The notes beneath the pieces are model-generated. The model worked only from the letters and a program-made list of their open reading frames with translations, had not been told where the DNA came from and searched no databases. This document shows positions 1 to 6,260 of a stretch of DNA of 11,447 nt, piece after piece. The stretch lies in NCBI GenBank assembly GCA_934525065.1, contig CAKSYX010000043.1:1-11447 (forward strand). The letters run 5' to 3'. Both the position numbers and the translations under genes were made by a program. The stretch is from an uncultured Eubacteriales bacterium (GTDB taxonomy: Bacteria; Bacillota; Clostridia; Oscillospirales; Acutalibacteraceae). Numbering within the stretch: the first letter of the stretch is position 1; each line of letters begins with the position of its first letter.

Positions 1-5
1 GCTTA

Positions 6-119
6 AAAGAGCAAAATTATTTTTAGATTCCATCAATAAACAAAGACTATATTTCATAGAAAGCCTTGGTTTTGATAAGCTTCGTGAAATATAGTCTTTT
101 TCTTTTTGTTTTGCTCTTT
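6..119. repeat. Nested inverted repeat, probable bidirectional terminator
   Basis: Two perfect inverted repeats share one centre region. The outer arms are 6-16 and 109-119 (11 bp, AAAGAGCAAAA with its complement). The inner arms are 42-56 and 85-99 (15 bp, AAAGACTATATTTCA with its complement). The inner loop 57-84 can form a further AAGC/GCTT pairing (61-64 with 79-82). On the plus strand the inner stem runs straight into a T-rich tract (97-107), so it would end a plus-strand gene lying left of the window. On the minus strand it lies about 40 bases past the phosphoesterase stop. The paired outer arms are more than a simple terminator needs, so a small MITE-like element is an alternative. Confidence 0.6.
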
Positions 120-157
120 GGTCTGCGCTAAATGCGACAGCCTCTTTCCTTTGTCTT

Positions 158-1279
158 CTATTTTTTCATCAGCTTGAAGAAAGCTGTGCCGGCAGCGATT
201 GCCGCCGCGGCAAGACCAAGCCGTTTTGCCGCCTTTTCAACCTGTTTGACCGATGAGGGCGTGTGGGTAAAAAAGAATTCGGTGAGCGGCTTTGCCGGCT
301 TGTAGTCGCAAAGCTCCTCCATTGTGACCGTATATGTCCGGTAGCTTTGCGGCTCGTTTTCGTCCAGCGTGAAAACGCGAACCCCGCGCTTTTTCCCCGG
401 GCCGTAAACGTTGAAGCCTGCGCCTTGGGTGTAGCCCAGGTCAATTCCCTCAACAGCTTTAACAAAGCTGTTTATGTGGTCGTGGCCGAAAAAAATTCCG
501 AGAACGTCTCTCTTTTCTTTCATTGCTTCAAATTCACCGCAGTTGCGGTCGGGTGCGGCAGGAGACTCATGCATAAATCCGCCGCTTTGGAGTGTTTCGT
601 CGAACAGAACATAATATTCGTTACTGTGAGAGTAGAAGGCTTCAACCGCTCCCTTTGTTCCTTTTTTAACCCTTTTAATTGCTTTGAAAATTTCAGGAAC
701 GGGAATATGCTGAAAAACAAGAGACGGAAGGTATTCTCCGTTCTTTTCAAAGAGCCTGTCGCGTTCGTCTTTATACCAATCAACATGTTCCTTGAAAACA
801 GGGGAGTATGTGCCGTCCTTCTCTTTTGAGTTGGAGTCAATGATATAGAGTCCGAAAACGTCATTTTTGTTCTTGCTGTCCTTGATTTGAAGAGAAAATG
901 TTCCGCTGTCCTCCGGGCATCTCGGAGTTTGGAAAACGAAGCCGGGGAAGGTCTTGTAGATTTCCATTTGTTCGCTGTTTTCAATTGAGCAGTTGTTGTC
1001 GTGGTTGCCGAAGGTTGCGGTGAACGGAATTTTCCGTTTGATTACCGGCTCAAAAAGTTTTTCGAGTGTGCTCGTGATTTTTCTTTTTGTGTCTCCCTTG
1101 AATGATGCGGAGTAGCCTTTAATTTGGTCGCCGGTGAAAATGACAAAATCCGGCTTTTCCCTGTCGAGCGCAAGAGAGATGAGCTTTATTGTGTCCGGAT
1201 TAACCTTGAAAACCTCCTGCGTGTCCGTAATCTGCATGATTTTGAACTTTCCGTTTTTAAAATGAAGCGGGTTTTCCAA
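158..1279 (-). CDS. Calcineurin-like metallophosphoesterase
   Basis: Predicted 373-residue cytoplasmic metal-dependent phosphoesterase of the calcineurin/purple acid phosphatase-like superfamily (Dcr2/PAP29-like branch); substrate unknown. Visible metal-site motifs, numbered from the chosen start, are TDTQ (18-21, where most members have DxH), TGDQ (49-52), GNHD (91-94), QHIP (190-193) and GHDH (265-268). The C-terminus carries a hydrophobic stretch at about 354-370 ending in KLMKK, which may be a tail anchor. Start choice: an in-frame GTG at 1286-1288 leaves no room for a ribosome binding site, whereas TTG at 1277-1279 has AAGGAG (1288-1293) 8 bases upstream. That binding site overlaps the TAA stop of the upstream RNA methyltransferase, so the two genes are probably translationally coupled. 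Family assignment is firm; function is not. Confidence 0.88.
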   Translation of the reverse strand: MENPLHFKNGKFKIMQITDTQEVFKVNPDTIKLISLALDREKPDFVIFTGDQIKGYSASFKGDTKRKITSTLEKLFEPVIKRKIPFTATFGNHDNNCSIENSEQMEIYKTFPGFVFQTPRCPEDSGTFSLQIKDSKNKNDVFGLYIIDSNSKEKDGTYSPVFKEHVDWYKDERDRLFEKNGEYLPSLVFQHIPVPEIFKAIKRVKKGTKGAVEAFYSHSNEYYVLFDETLQSGGFMHESPAAPDRNCGEFEAMKEKRDVLGIFFGHDHINSFVKAVEGIDLGYTQGAGFNVYGPGKKRGVRVFTLDENEPQSYRTYTVTMEELCDYKPAKPLTEFFFTHTPSSVKQVEKAAKRLGLAAAAIAAGTAFFKLMKK

Positions 1280-1291
1280 ATCGCTCACTCC

Positions 1292-2407
1292 TTATTTAAA
1301 ATACATGAACAGCTGGCACTTGATCATGCCGTTATAAAGCTTTCTGCGCTTGTCGGCCTTTCTTCCGAAAGAAAGTTCAAAGTCCTCAGATGGGCTTATG
1401 ATGTAATATGCCCAGCCGTGCCTTTGAACGAACTTTTTGCCCATGAGAGCGTAAAGCCTTTCCGCCTCGTTGAGGTCGAGCAGTCTTTCGCCGTAGGGCG
1501 GATTGCAAAGGACTGTGCCCTTTTCGCTTCTCGGCTCAAAGTCCTTGATATCGCGTTTTTCAAAGCTGATGTATTTTTCAACGCCCGCTCTTTTGGCGTT
1601 AGCTTCGGCAATTTCAAGGCAACGCCCGTCAATATCGCTGCCGTAAGCAACAAGTCTGCTGTCTTTCAGAACGAGCGAACGCGCCCTTTCTCGCTCCTGT
1701 TTCCAGACCTCTTGCGGAATAATATCCCAGCGTTCGGCCGAAAAGTTTCTGTTTACGCCGGGAGCAATGTTGTTTGCAAGCATGGCACCTTCGATAAGGA
1801 GCGTGCCTGAACCGCACATCGGGTCGTAGAGCGTGTGATAGTCGCGAACTCTTGCCAGCGAGCAAATTGAAGAAGCAAGCGTTTCTTTAATAGGCGCACC
1901 GCCGGCCTCAAGGCGATATCCTCTTTTGTGAAGACCCACGCCCGAGGTATCAATGAGCAGGCTGACCGTGTTTTTCATGATTGAAAACTGAATCTGATGA
2001 ACAGGCCCCGTTTCGTCAAACCATGAGATCGAATACTTTGACTTGAGCCGTTCAACAACGGCCTTTTTTATGATTGACTGACAGTCGCTGACAGAGAAGA
2101 GAGCTGAATTTATCGAGTATCCCTTAACGGGAAAAGCGTCAAGCTTTCCGATCCAGTCCTCCCAAGGGAGTGCCTTTGTTCCCTGAAACAGTTCTTCAAA
2201 GCTCATCGCCGTGAAGGAGCCGACAAGAATCTGAATCCTTTCTGCGTGGCGTGAGCAAATATTTGCGCGCGCAAGAATGTGCTCGTCACCTGAGAACAAA
2301 ACGCGACCGTTTTCAGCTGTAACATCTTTTGCGCCGAGGGTCTTTATTTCGTCTGCAATGAGTTTTTCAAGGCCCAAAAGGCAGGGTATAACAAAATTTA
2401 TTTTCAT
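1292..2407 (-). CDS. THUMP-domain class I SAM-dependent RNA methyltransferase (RlmL/YpsC-like)
   Basis: Predicted 371-residue RNA guanine-N2 methyltransferase, by family similar to Bacillus YpsC and to the N-terminal RlmL half of the fused E. coli RlmKL enzyme that makes m2G2445 in 23S rRNA. The N-terminal part (about 1-155) matches the ferredoxin-like plus THUMP RNA-binding region. The methyltransferase domain follows, with the SAM-site motif DPMCGSGT (195-202), the family stretch LIEGAMLANNIAPG (204-217), and the catalytic NPPYGERL (302-309). Length is normal for the single-domain form. The ATG is preceded by a weak AGG (GTAGGTCAAG). A predicted promoter lies at 2474-2502, just behind hpf, and the coupled phosphoesterase gene follows after 3 bases. 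The exact target nucleotide is inferred from the family and not shown here. Confidence 0.92.
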   Translation of the reverse strand: MKINFVIPCLLGLEKLIADEIKTLGAKDVTAENGRVLFSGDEHILARANICSRHAERIQILVGSFTAMSFEELFQGTKALPWEDWIGKLDAFPVKGYSINSALFSVSDCQSIIKKAVVERLKSKYSISWFDETGPVHQIQFSIMKNTVSLLIDTSGVGLHKRGYRLEAGGAPIKETLASSICSLARVRDYHTLYDPMCGSGTLLIEGAMLANNIAPGVNRNFSAERWDIIPQEVWKQERERARSLVLKDSRLVAYGSDIDGRCLEIAEANAKRAGVEKYISFEKRDIKDFEPRSEKGTVLCNPPYGERLLDLNEAERLYALMGKKFVQRHGWAYYIISPSEDFELSFGRKADKRRKLYNGMIKCQLFMYFK

Positions 2408-2421
2408 CTTGACCTACTTTC

Positions 2422-2437
2422 GCGGCAGAAGAGCCGC
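2422..2437 (-). other. Small hairpin in the leader of the RNA methyltransferase gene
   Basis: GCGGC (2422-2426) and GCCGC (2433-2437) form a 5-bp GC stem with a 6-base loop. It lies between the hpf terminator and the start codon of the RNA methyltransferase. It has no T-run after it, so it is not a terminator. Role unknown. Confidence 0.4.
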
Positions 2438-2440
2438 AAT

Positions 2441-2469
2441 AAAAATCAGCGGTGGTTTTGCCACCGCTG
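2441..2469 (-). terminator. Rho-independent terminator of hpf
   Basis: A perfect 9-bp stem (2447-2455 with 2461-2469, CAGCGGTGG and its complement) with a 5-base loop is followed on the minus strand by A then five T (2445-2441). It lies 29 bases after the hpf stop. The predicted promoter of the next gene lies just upstream, so that transcript would start inside this stem. Confidence 0.88.
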
Positions 2470-2473
2470 AAGA

Positions 2474-2502
2474 ATTCTATCACATATTGAAATTAAAATC
2501 AA
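2474..2502 (-). promoter_or_regulatory. Predicted sigma-A promoter of the RNA methyltransferase gene
   Basis: On the minus strand TTGATT (2502-2497) and TAGAAT (2479-2474) are separated by 17 bases. The -35 box overlaps the TGA stop of hpf (2499-2501). The expected start is near 2467, inside the 5' arm of the hpf terminator (2461-2469). The -35 sequence and its register over the stop codon match the metA promoter exactly. Confidence 0.55.
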
Positions 2503-3026
2503 TCAATATCGGGAATAATGAGGCCGTAGCCTCCGTCATTTCTGGCGTATACAACGCAGATCTTCTCGTTTTCACTGTTGAGGAACATATAGAAGCGGTG
2601 GTCGAGCAGGTTCATCTGCAAAATCGCTTCATCAACGCTTTGCGGCTTGAGAACGATTTCCTTTGAACGAACAACCTCAAATTTGTCCTCGCTGTCAAAC
2701 TCATCAATTGCGTCAAATGCCTCAAAAGCACCGGAGCGAAGCTTCTTTTCAACTCTGGTTTTGTTCTTGCGAATCTGACGGACGAGGGAGTCGGCGCAGC
2801 GGTCGAGCGCGTCGTTCATGTTCGCCGCACGTTCCTGTGAGCGGAAGATCATTGAATTATAAAAGACAGTAACCTCGACGATCTGCTCATTTTTCTCAAC
2901 AGTGGCAGTGATTTTTGCCTCGGCATCCGGACCAAAGAATTTCTCGACCTTTTTGAGCCGTTTTTCGGCTCTTTCTTTGAATGAGTCTCTCGGTGTGCAC
3001 TTTCGTCCGATGATGGTTATTTTCAT
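2499..3026 (-). CDS. hpf: Long-form ribosome hibernation promoting factor
   Basis: Predicted 175-residue long HPF, which binds the 30S decoding region and, through its C-terminal domain, pairs two 70S ribosomes into an inactive 100S dimer. The N-terminal RaiA/YfiA-like domain begins MKITIIGRK, with basic helices such as RAEKRLKKVEKFF. A linker rich in acidic residues follows. The C-terminal dimerisation domain carries DEAILQMNLLDHRFYMFLN and ends VVYARNDGGYGLIIPDID. The start at 3024-3026 is supported by AAGGAGG (3040-3034) 7 bases upstream. The upstream in-frame ATG at 3108-3110 would add 28 residues unlike the family and overlaps the promoter, so it was not used. The gene is monocistronic by its own promoter (3099-3107) and terminator (2441-2469). 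Confidence 0.96.
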   Translation of the reverse strand: MKITIIGRKCTPRDSFKERAEKRLKKVEKFFGPDAEAKITATVEKNEQIVEVTVFYNSMIFRSQERAANMNDALDRCADSLVRQIRKNKTRVEKKLRSGAFEAFDAIDEFDSEDKFEVVRSKEIVLKPQSVDEAILQMNLLDHRFYMFLNSENEKICVVYARNDGGYGLIIPDID

Positions 3027-3050
3027 AACTCTACCTCCTTTATATATAAA

Positions 3051-3073
3051 CTCCGGGCGAGGAACGCTCGGAG
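3051..3073 (-). promoter_or_regulatory. Hairpin in the hpf 5' leader
   Basis: CTCCGGGCG (3051-3059) and CGCTCGGAG (3065-3073) form a 9-bp stem with one non-Watson-Crick pair (G-U on the plus strand, A-C on the minus strand) and a 5-base loop. It lies between the predicted start of transcription and the ribosome binding site. No T-run follows directly (TTTATATATAAA). It may stabilise the leader or affect expression; the role is not shown. Confidence 0.4.
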
Positions 3074-3098
3074 CTGTTACCTCTTTAACTGTAACATT

Positions 3099-3107
3099 AT
3101 TATAGCA
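3099..3107 (-). promoter_or_regulatory. Predicted extended -10 promoter of hpf
   Basis: The minus strand reads TGCTATAAT, a full TGn extended -10 with a consensus hexamer at 3104-3099. No good -35 is seen at 16-18 bases, which fits an extended -10 promoter. Transcription would start near 3092, leaving a leader of about 65 bases. Confidence 0.55.
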
Positions 3108-3167
3108 CATTTATACATAAAAATAAAGTACTTTACCGTATTTTTATCACTGTTTACTAAAATATAG

Positions 3168-3197
3168 TTAAAAAGAACCGACGTATTGCCGGCTCTT
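3168..3197 (-). terminator. Terminator of metA
   Basis: On the minus strand AAGAGCCG (3197-3190) pairs with CGGTTCTT (3180-3173) with one G-U pair. The stem can extend by two pairs inward and is followed by T (five in a row including the stem end). It begins 12 bases after the metA stop. Confidence 0.7.
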
Positions 3198-3209
3198 GAA
3201 ATTTAGTAT

Positions 3210-4124
3210 TCAGATTTTGCTGATGTCATACGGCGTTTTCTGATAGACAAAATAGTTAAGCCAGTTTGTGAACATAAGTGTGCCGACGTTGCGCCACGTC
3301 ATAAGCGGCTGCTTTGTCGGGTCATCATTCGGAAAATAATTATAAGGAAGGGCAATGTCAAGGCCTTTTTCCTTGTCTCTGAAATACTCTTTCGCAAGTG
3401 TATCGGCATCATATTCCGAATGGCCCGTTGCAAAGAATTTTCGGCATTCGAGGTCAGAAATCAGATGTATGCCGGATATTTCCGAGTATGAAAGGATCTG
3501 AAGGTCTTTACAAAGTGCAATATCAGAAAATCTCGTTTCTGTGTGGCGCGACTGCGGAACAAAATAGGTGTCATCAAAGCCACGCAGCAGCGGATGGAAC
3601 AAATCGAGCGGCTTGTGCGGAAACACGCCGAAAACCTTGTGCGGAAGGCTGTACTTCGGAATTCCATAGTGATAGTAGAGTGCAGCCTGAGCACCCCAAC
3701 AGATATGAAACGTTGAATATACATTAGTTTTCGACCACTCAAAAATTTTGCAAAGCTCGGGCCAATAGTCAACGTCTTCAAATTCAAGCTGTTCAACCGG
3801 TGCGCCGGTCACGATCATGCCGTCATACTTGTTCTCTTTAATTTCGTCAAAGGCTTTGTAAAATGTCAGCATATGTTCCTCATCGGCATGAGAAGCCTTG
3901 TGTGTGGCTGTTTGAAGCAATTCGATGTCAACCTGAAGAGGGGAGTTTGAAAGCATTCTCAAAAGCTGTGTTTCCGTTGTAACCTTGGTCGGCATCAGAT
4001 TAAGTATTATGATTTTCAAAGGGCGGATATCCTGAGTTTTTGCTCTGGTTTCCGTCATGACAAAAATATTTTCATTCTTCAGGCTTTCCTTTGCCGGAAG
4101 GCGGTCGTTGATTCTGATGGGCAT
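3210..4124 (-). CDS. metA: Homoserine O-acyltransferase MetA, predicted acetyl-CoA type
   Basis: Predicted 304-residue enzyme that acylates the hydroxyl of L-homoserine in the first committed step of methionine synthesis. The family residues fall on the usual numbers: catalytic Cys142 in FHICWGAQAALYYHYG, and His235 and Glu237 in ATGHSEYD. Residue 111 is Glu (VTGAPVEQLEFE). In the MetA family, as I recall it, Glu111 goes with acetyl-CoA and Gly111 with succinyl-CoA, so this is probably a homoserine O-acetyltransferase despite its MetA fold. Start choice: ATG at 4122-4124 gives the conserved MPIRI N-terminus and has GAGG about 9 bases upstream. The longer in-frame start at 4172 overlaps the promoter. 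No SAM riboswitch or T-box fits in the 71-base gap upstream. Confidence 0.96.
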   Translation of the reverse strand: MPIRINDRLPAKESLKNENIFVMTETRAKTQDIRPLKIIILNLMPTKVTTETQLLRMLSNSPLQVDIELLQTATHKASHADEEHMLTFYKAFDEIKENKYDGMIVTGAPVEQLEFEDVDYWPELCKIFEWSKTNVYSTFHICWGAQAALYYHYGIPKYSLPHKVFGVFPHKPLDLFHPLLRGFDDTYFVPQSRHTETRFSDIALCKDLQILSYSEISGIHLISDLECRKFFATGHSEYDADTLAKEYFRDKEKGLDIALPYNYFPNDDPTKQPLMTWRNVGTLMFTNWLNYFVYQKTPYDISKI

Positions 4125-4135
4125 ATACTTACCTC

Positions 4136-4169
4136 GCAAAAAAAGAGTGCTGTGCAAAAAGCACAGCAC
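4136..4169 (-). terminator. Terminator of the ywlG-like gene, overlapping the metA start of transcription
   Basis: A perfect 9-bp stem (4147-4155 with 4161-4169, GTGCTGTGC and its complement) with a loop of five A/T bases is followed on the minus strand by TCTTTTTTT. It lies 27 bases after the stop of the YwlG-like gene and ends only about a dozen bases before the metA start codon. It ends transcripts coming from upstream. A transcript started at the metA promoter would contain only part of the first arm. Confidence 0.82.
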
Positions 4170-4171
4170 CA

Positions 4172-4199
4172 ATTATAACACAAAGTGCAGATAAATCAA
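4172..4199 (-). promoter_or_regulatory. Predicted sigma-A promoter of metA
   Basis: On the minus strand TTGATT (4199-4194) and a consensus TATAAT (4177-4172) are separated by 16 bases. The -35 box overlaps the TGA stop of the upstream gene (4196-4198). The start of transcription is expected near 4165, within the terminator stem 4147-4169. Confidence 0.7.
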
Positions 4200-4732
4200 G
4201 CGTAATGGGCGCGTTCGCCGCCGATGTATTTAGGCCTCGTTCTTGCTGCGGTGATGTGTGCCTGACCGATGTTGTCAACGGAAAGCCTCAGCGGAACCGC
4301 AACGTGCTTTAAATGCATACCGATGAGCGTAAGTCCGATGTCAAGACCGGCATCAGCTTTGATCTCCTCAACGGCAACCGGATTTTCAAAGTTTTCATAA
4401 GCGGTGGTCGCAAAGCTTCCGCCCGCCTTCGGCTTCGGAACAACGCAGACGATTTCATAGCCCCTCTTTTCAGCCGCTTCCTTTTCAAGGATGATTGCGC
4501 GGTTGAGATGTTCGCAGCACTGAGCGGCAAGGAAAATGCCCTTTTCCTTGAGATAGGGGTATATTCCGGCAAAAACGTCCTGAGCCGCCTCAAGAGATGA
4601 GCCTTTTCCGATTGTTTCTCCGACTATCTCGCTTGATGAACAGCCGACCACCAAAAGGTCGCCCTTTTTGAGCCCTGCTTTTTCAACAAGCTCCTTGATA
4701 ACTTTTTCAGCTTGAGTTTTAATGTCGGTCAT
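4196..4732 (-). CDS. ywlG: YwlG-like protein of the UPF0340 / TIGR01440 family
   Basis: Predicted 178-residue soluble protein of a conserved Firmicutes family with no assigned function as far as I know. Recognised from its overall pattern: an early GDLLVVGCSSSEIVGETIGKG segment with a Gly/Ser-rich loop, then AAQCCEHLNRA with a paired cysteine, GGSFATTAYE, and a C-terminal IGMHLKHVAVPLR followed by RPKYIGGERA. Length is normal. The ATG at 4730-4732 has AAGGAGG 8 bases upstream. It starts 30 bases after the stop of the methyltransferase gene with no terminator between them, so the two are probably co-transcribed. The next gene, metA, is separated by a terminator. Confidence 0.9.
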   Translation of the reverse strand: MTDIKTQAEKVIKELVEKAGLKKGDLLVVGCSSSEIVGETIGKGSSLEAAQDVFAGIYPYLKEKGIFLAAQCCEHLNRAIILEKEAAEKRGYEIVCVVPKPKAGGSFATTAYENFENPVAVEEIKADAGLDIGLTLIGMHLKHVAVPLRLSVDNIGQAHITAARTRPKYIGGERAHYA

Positions 4733-4762
4733 ATGTGTTTCCTCCTTAGGCTTAAATCCAGT

Positions 4763-5551
4763 TTAACTGCGTTTAGTGAGTTCGGCAACGGCACAGTAGT
4801 GAAGAACCTCAAAATACTTCGGAAATCTTGAAGCGAGAAGCTCAAGGTGTTCTTTTTCAAATTCCGCAACTTCCTTTTCTGAAAGCGAAGCGCCGATTCC
4901 GCGGCAGGCTTTGACCCGTCCGTTCCAGCTTTCGCGCGTGAAGGGTACTAAAATTTTATATTCTTCACGGAAGGTGACTTCAAAATCGGTGTCATAACAC
5001 TTCGGAATCTCAATCGGGTGCATTGTTTCGCCTTTACCGCTCCAGTCGGGATTATATTTTAAAATAAGTTTTTCGCTTTCCCCGGCAACCTCATCCTCAA
5101 ACGGAAGCCAAGCCATGTAAAGAACAAGGAGTTTTCCGTTGGGTTTGAGCATTTTTAAAAGCTTTGGAACAAGCTTATCATGATTGAAATACCAAAAGCA
5201 TTGGCAGGCCGTAACTACATCGAATGTGTAGTCAGGAAAAATGATATCTTCCGCAGACACTGCGCGGTATTGTATGTCGGAATCTTTTGAAAGCAGACGA
5301 GCTTGTGCTATCTGCTCTTCGGAAATATCAGTCCCGACCCATTTTGCGCCGTAACGATACATATTTCTTGGCAGAACACCGGTGCCGGTTCCGAGGTCGA
5401 GAACTGTCTGACCTTTAATGCAAAGTCCGCGTTTTGCGATTCGTTCATAAAAAGACGCAGGATATATGTCGCGGTACATGGCATAGTCAACTGACGTTTT
5501 TCCCCAGTCAAAGGGCTTGCCGCCGTCAATGCTTTTGTTACTGATCAGCAT
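4763..5551 (-). CDS. Class I SAM-dependent methyltransferase, substrate unknown
   Basis: Predicted 262-residue cytoplasmic methyltransferase of the Rossmann-like class I fold. SAM-site motif I is VLDLGTGTG, followed by WVGTDISEEQI (motif II, acidic residue binding the ribose), VSAEDIIFPDYTFDVVTACQCFWYF (motifs III-IV region) and a KPNGKLLVLYM strand. The C-terminal third has no motif that gives the substrate; a small molecule is most likely for this type. Start choice: ATG at 5549-5551 has GGAGG 7 bases upstream. The longer frame up to 5647 runs into the ECF gene and has no binding site. It lies 52 bases after the ECF gene with no clear terminator between, so co-transcription is plausible. 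Confidence 0.88.
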   Translation of the reverse strand: MLISNKSIDGGKPFDWGKTSVDYAMYRDIYPASFYERIAKRGLCIKGQTVLDLGTGTGVLPRNMYRYGAKWVGTDISEEQIAQARLLSKDSDIQYRAVSAEDIIFPDYTFDVVTACQCFWYFNHDKLVPKLLKMLKPNGKLLVLYMAWLPFEDEVAGESEKLILKYNPDWSGKGETMHPIEIPKCYDTDFEVTFREEYKILVPFTRESWNGRVKACRGIGASLSEKEVAEFEKEHLELLASRFPKYFEVLHYCAVAELTKRS

Positions 5552-5603
5552 GACACAACCTCCGAAGCATGAATATAATGGCCGTAGCCGTGTGTACCGA
5601 AAT

Positions 5604-6155
5604 TCAGTTTGCAAACCACTTTGAGGTCTTTTTCCTGATTTTGTCAACGGCAGGCGAGAGGGCGAGGAATAAAACTGTGCTACCTACGGCCTGAATAAAG
5701 TTCTGAAGAATCGTTCCGGCCGCTGCGGTGAGTGCTCCTGCTGTCGGCAGACCGTTTACCGTAATACCGATGAAGAATTCGGCAACGGCGTAAATTGCAA
5801 TTGAAGAAGCCGCCGCGATGAAAAGAGCGATGATGTTCTTTTTGCAAAGTGTTTTTTCTCCCTTTGACGTGAACGGCAAAGAAATAACCGCTTTTGCAAT
5901 GAGCGTTGGAATGACGTAGACAAGATATCCGCCTGCTGCGTCCGAAATTGCGCCGCCGACCGCAGCCGCAAGTGCCGCATAAGGCGTTGGGAGCAGAACC
6001 GCTCCGAGGTAGATCACGGCGTCGCCGAGATTGATGTTTCCGGTTGAGCTGTACGGAACGTGAACAAGTGTGATGAAGATTGCCGTCATTGCGGCGAACA
6101 ATGCGGAAATCACCAAGTATTTAAGATTGCTTTTGCTTTTAGCTTCGTTTTTCAA
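5604..6155 (-). CDS. ECF transporter S component, vitamin uptake
   Basis: Predicted 183-residue integral membrane protein, the substrate-binding subunit of an energy-coupling factor transporter that uses shared EcfA/EcfT subunits encoded elsewhere. About five to six hydrophobic segments are visible (roughly 12-31, 46-66, 77-95, 108-128, 142-167). The first holds an ALFAAMTA stretch, which in this family contacts EcfT. It also has the family-like INLGDAVIYLGAVLL and GGAISDAAGGYLVYVIPTLIAK segments. The best start is TTG at 6153-6155 with GAGGTG 6 bases upstream; ATG at 6177-6179 lacks a binding site. It is divergent from a MocR-type regulator, which by analogy with PdxR systems hints at pyridoxine/pyridoxal uptake. 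HMP or another vitamin remains possible. Confidence 0.85.
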   Translation of the reverse strand: MKNEAKSKSNLKYLVISALFAAMTAIFITLVHVPYSSTGNINLGDAVIYLGAVLLPTPYAALAAAVGGAISDAAGGYLVYVIPTLIAKAVISLPFTSKGEKTLCKKNIIALFIAAASSIAIYAVAEFFIGITVNGLPTAGALTAAAGTILQNFIQAVGSTVLFLALSPAVDKIRKKTSKWFAN

Positions 6156-6172
6156 AACTATCACCTCATGTA

Positions 6173-6200
6173 TTGACATTGCGTGATCACGGGATATAAT
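6173..6200 (+). promoter_or_regulatory. Consensus sigma-A promoter of the MocR-type regulator
   Basis: TTGACA (6173-6178) and TATAAT (6195-6200) are both full consensus and 16 bases apart. Transcription should start near 6207. A CGTGATCACG palindrome fills much of the spacer, and two related repeats lie at and just past the start, which suggests negative autoregulation. Confidence 0.8.
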
Positions 6201-6221
6201 ATACTCGTAATCTGTCGTGAT
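6182..6221. promoter_or_regulatory. Candidate MocR operator: CGTRAT repeats
   Basis: A 10-bp palindrome CGTGATCACG (6182-6191) is followed by two direct copies, CGTAAT (6206-6211) and CGTGAT (6216-6221), spaced exactly 10 bases apart. They overlap the regulator promoter and the divergent ECF promoter. As I recall, PdxR-type MocR proteins bind sites made of direct repeats with an inverted one, so the arrangement fits. Binding itself is inferred. Confidence 0.5.
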
Positions 6222-6224
6222 TAA
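6196..6224 (-). promoter_or_regulatory. Possible divergent promoter of the ECF gene
   Basis: On the minus strand TTAATC (6224-6219) and TATTAT (6201-6196) are 17 bases apart. The -10 overlaps the regulator's -10 on the other strand, so the two promoters share one AT-rich core. The -35 also overlaps the last CGTGAT repeat. The -35 is weak, so this is tentative. Confidence 0.4.
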
Positions 6225-6260
6225 AATACACAAAAACGATAATTTTTTAGGGGACAGTTT

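Noticed and set aside
263..829. Plus-strand open frame of 188 codons
   Set aside because: It lies wholly antisense to the phosphoesterase, whose motifs are clear; no binding site or recognisable domain.
1124..1810. Plus-strand open frame of 228 codons
   Set aside because: Antisense to the phosphoesterase and RNA methyltransferase genes; a product of their codon bias.
4125..4195. SAM riboswitch or T-box before metA
   Set aside because: The 71 bases are filled by a promoter and a terminator; there is no room for an aptamer.
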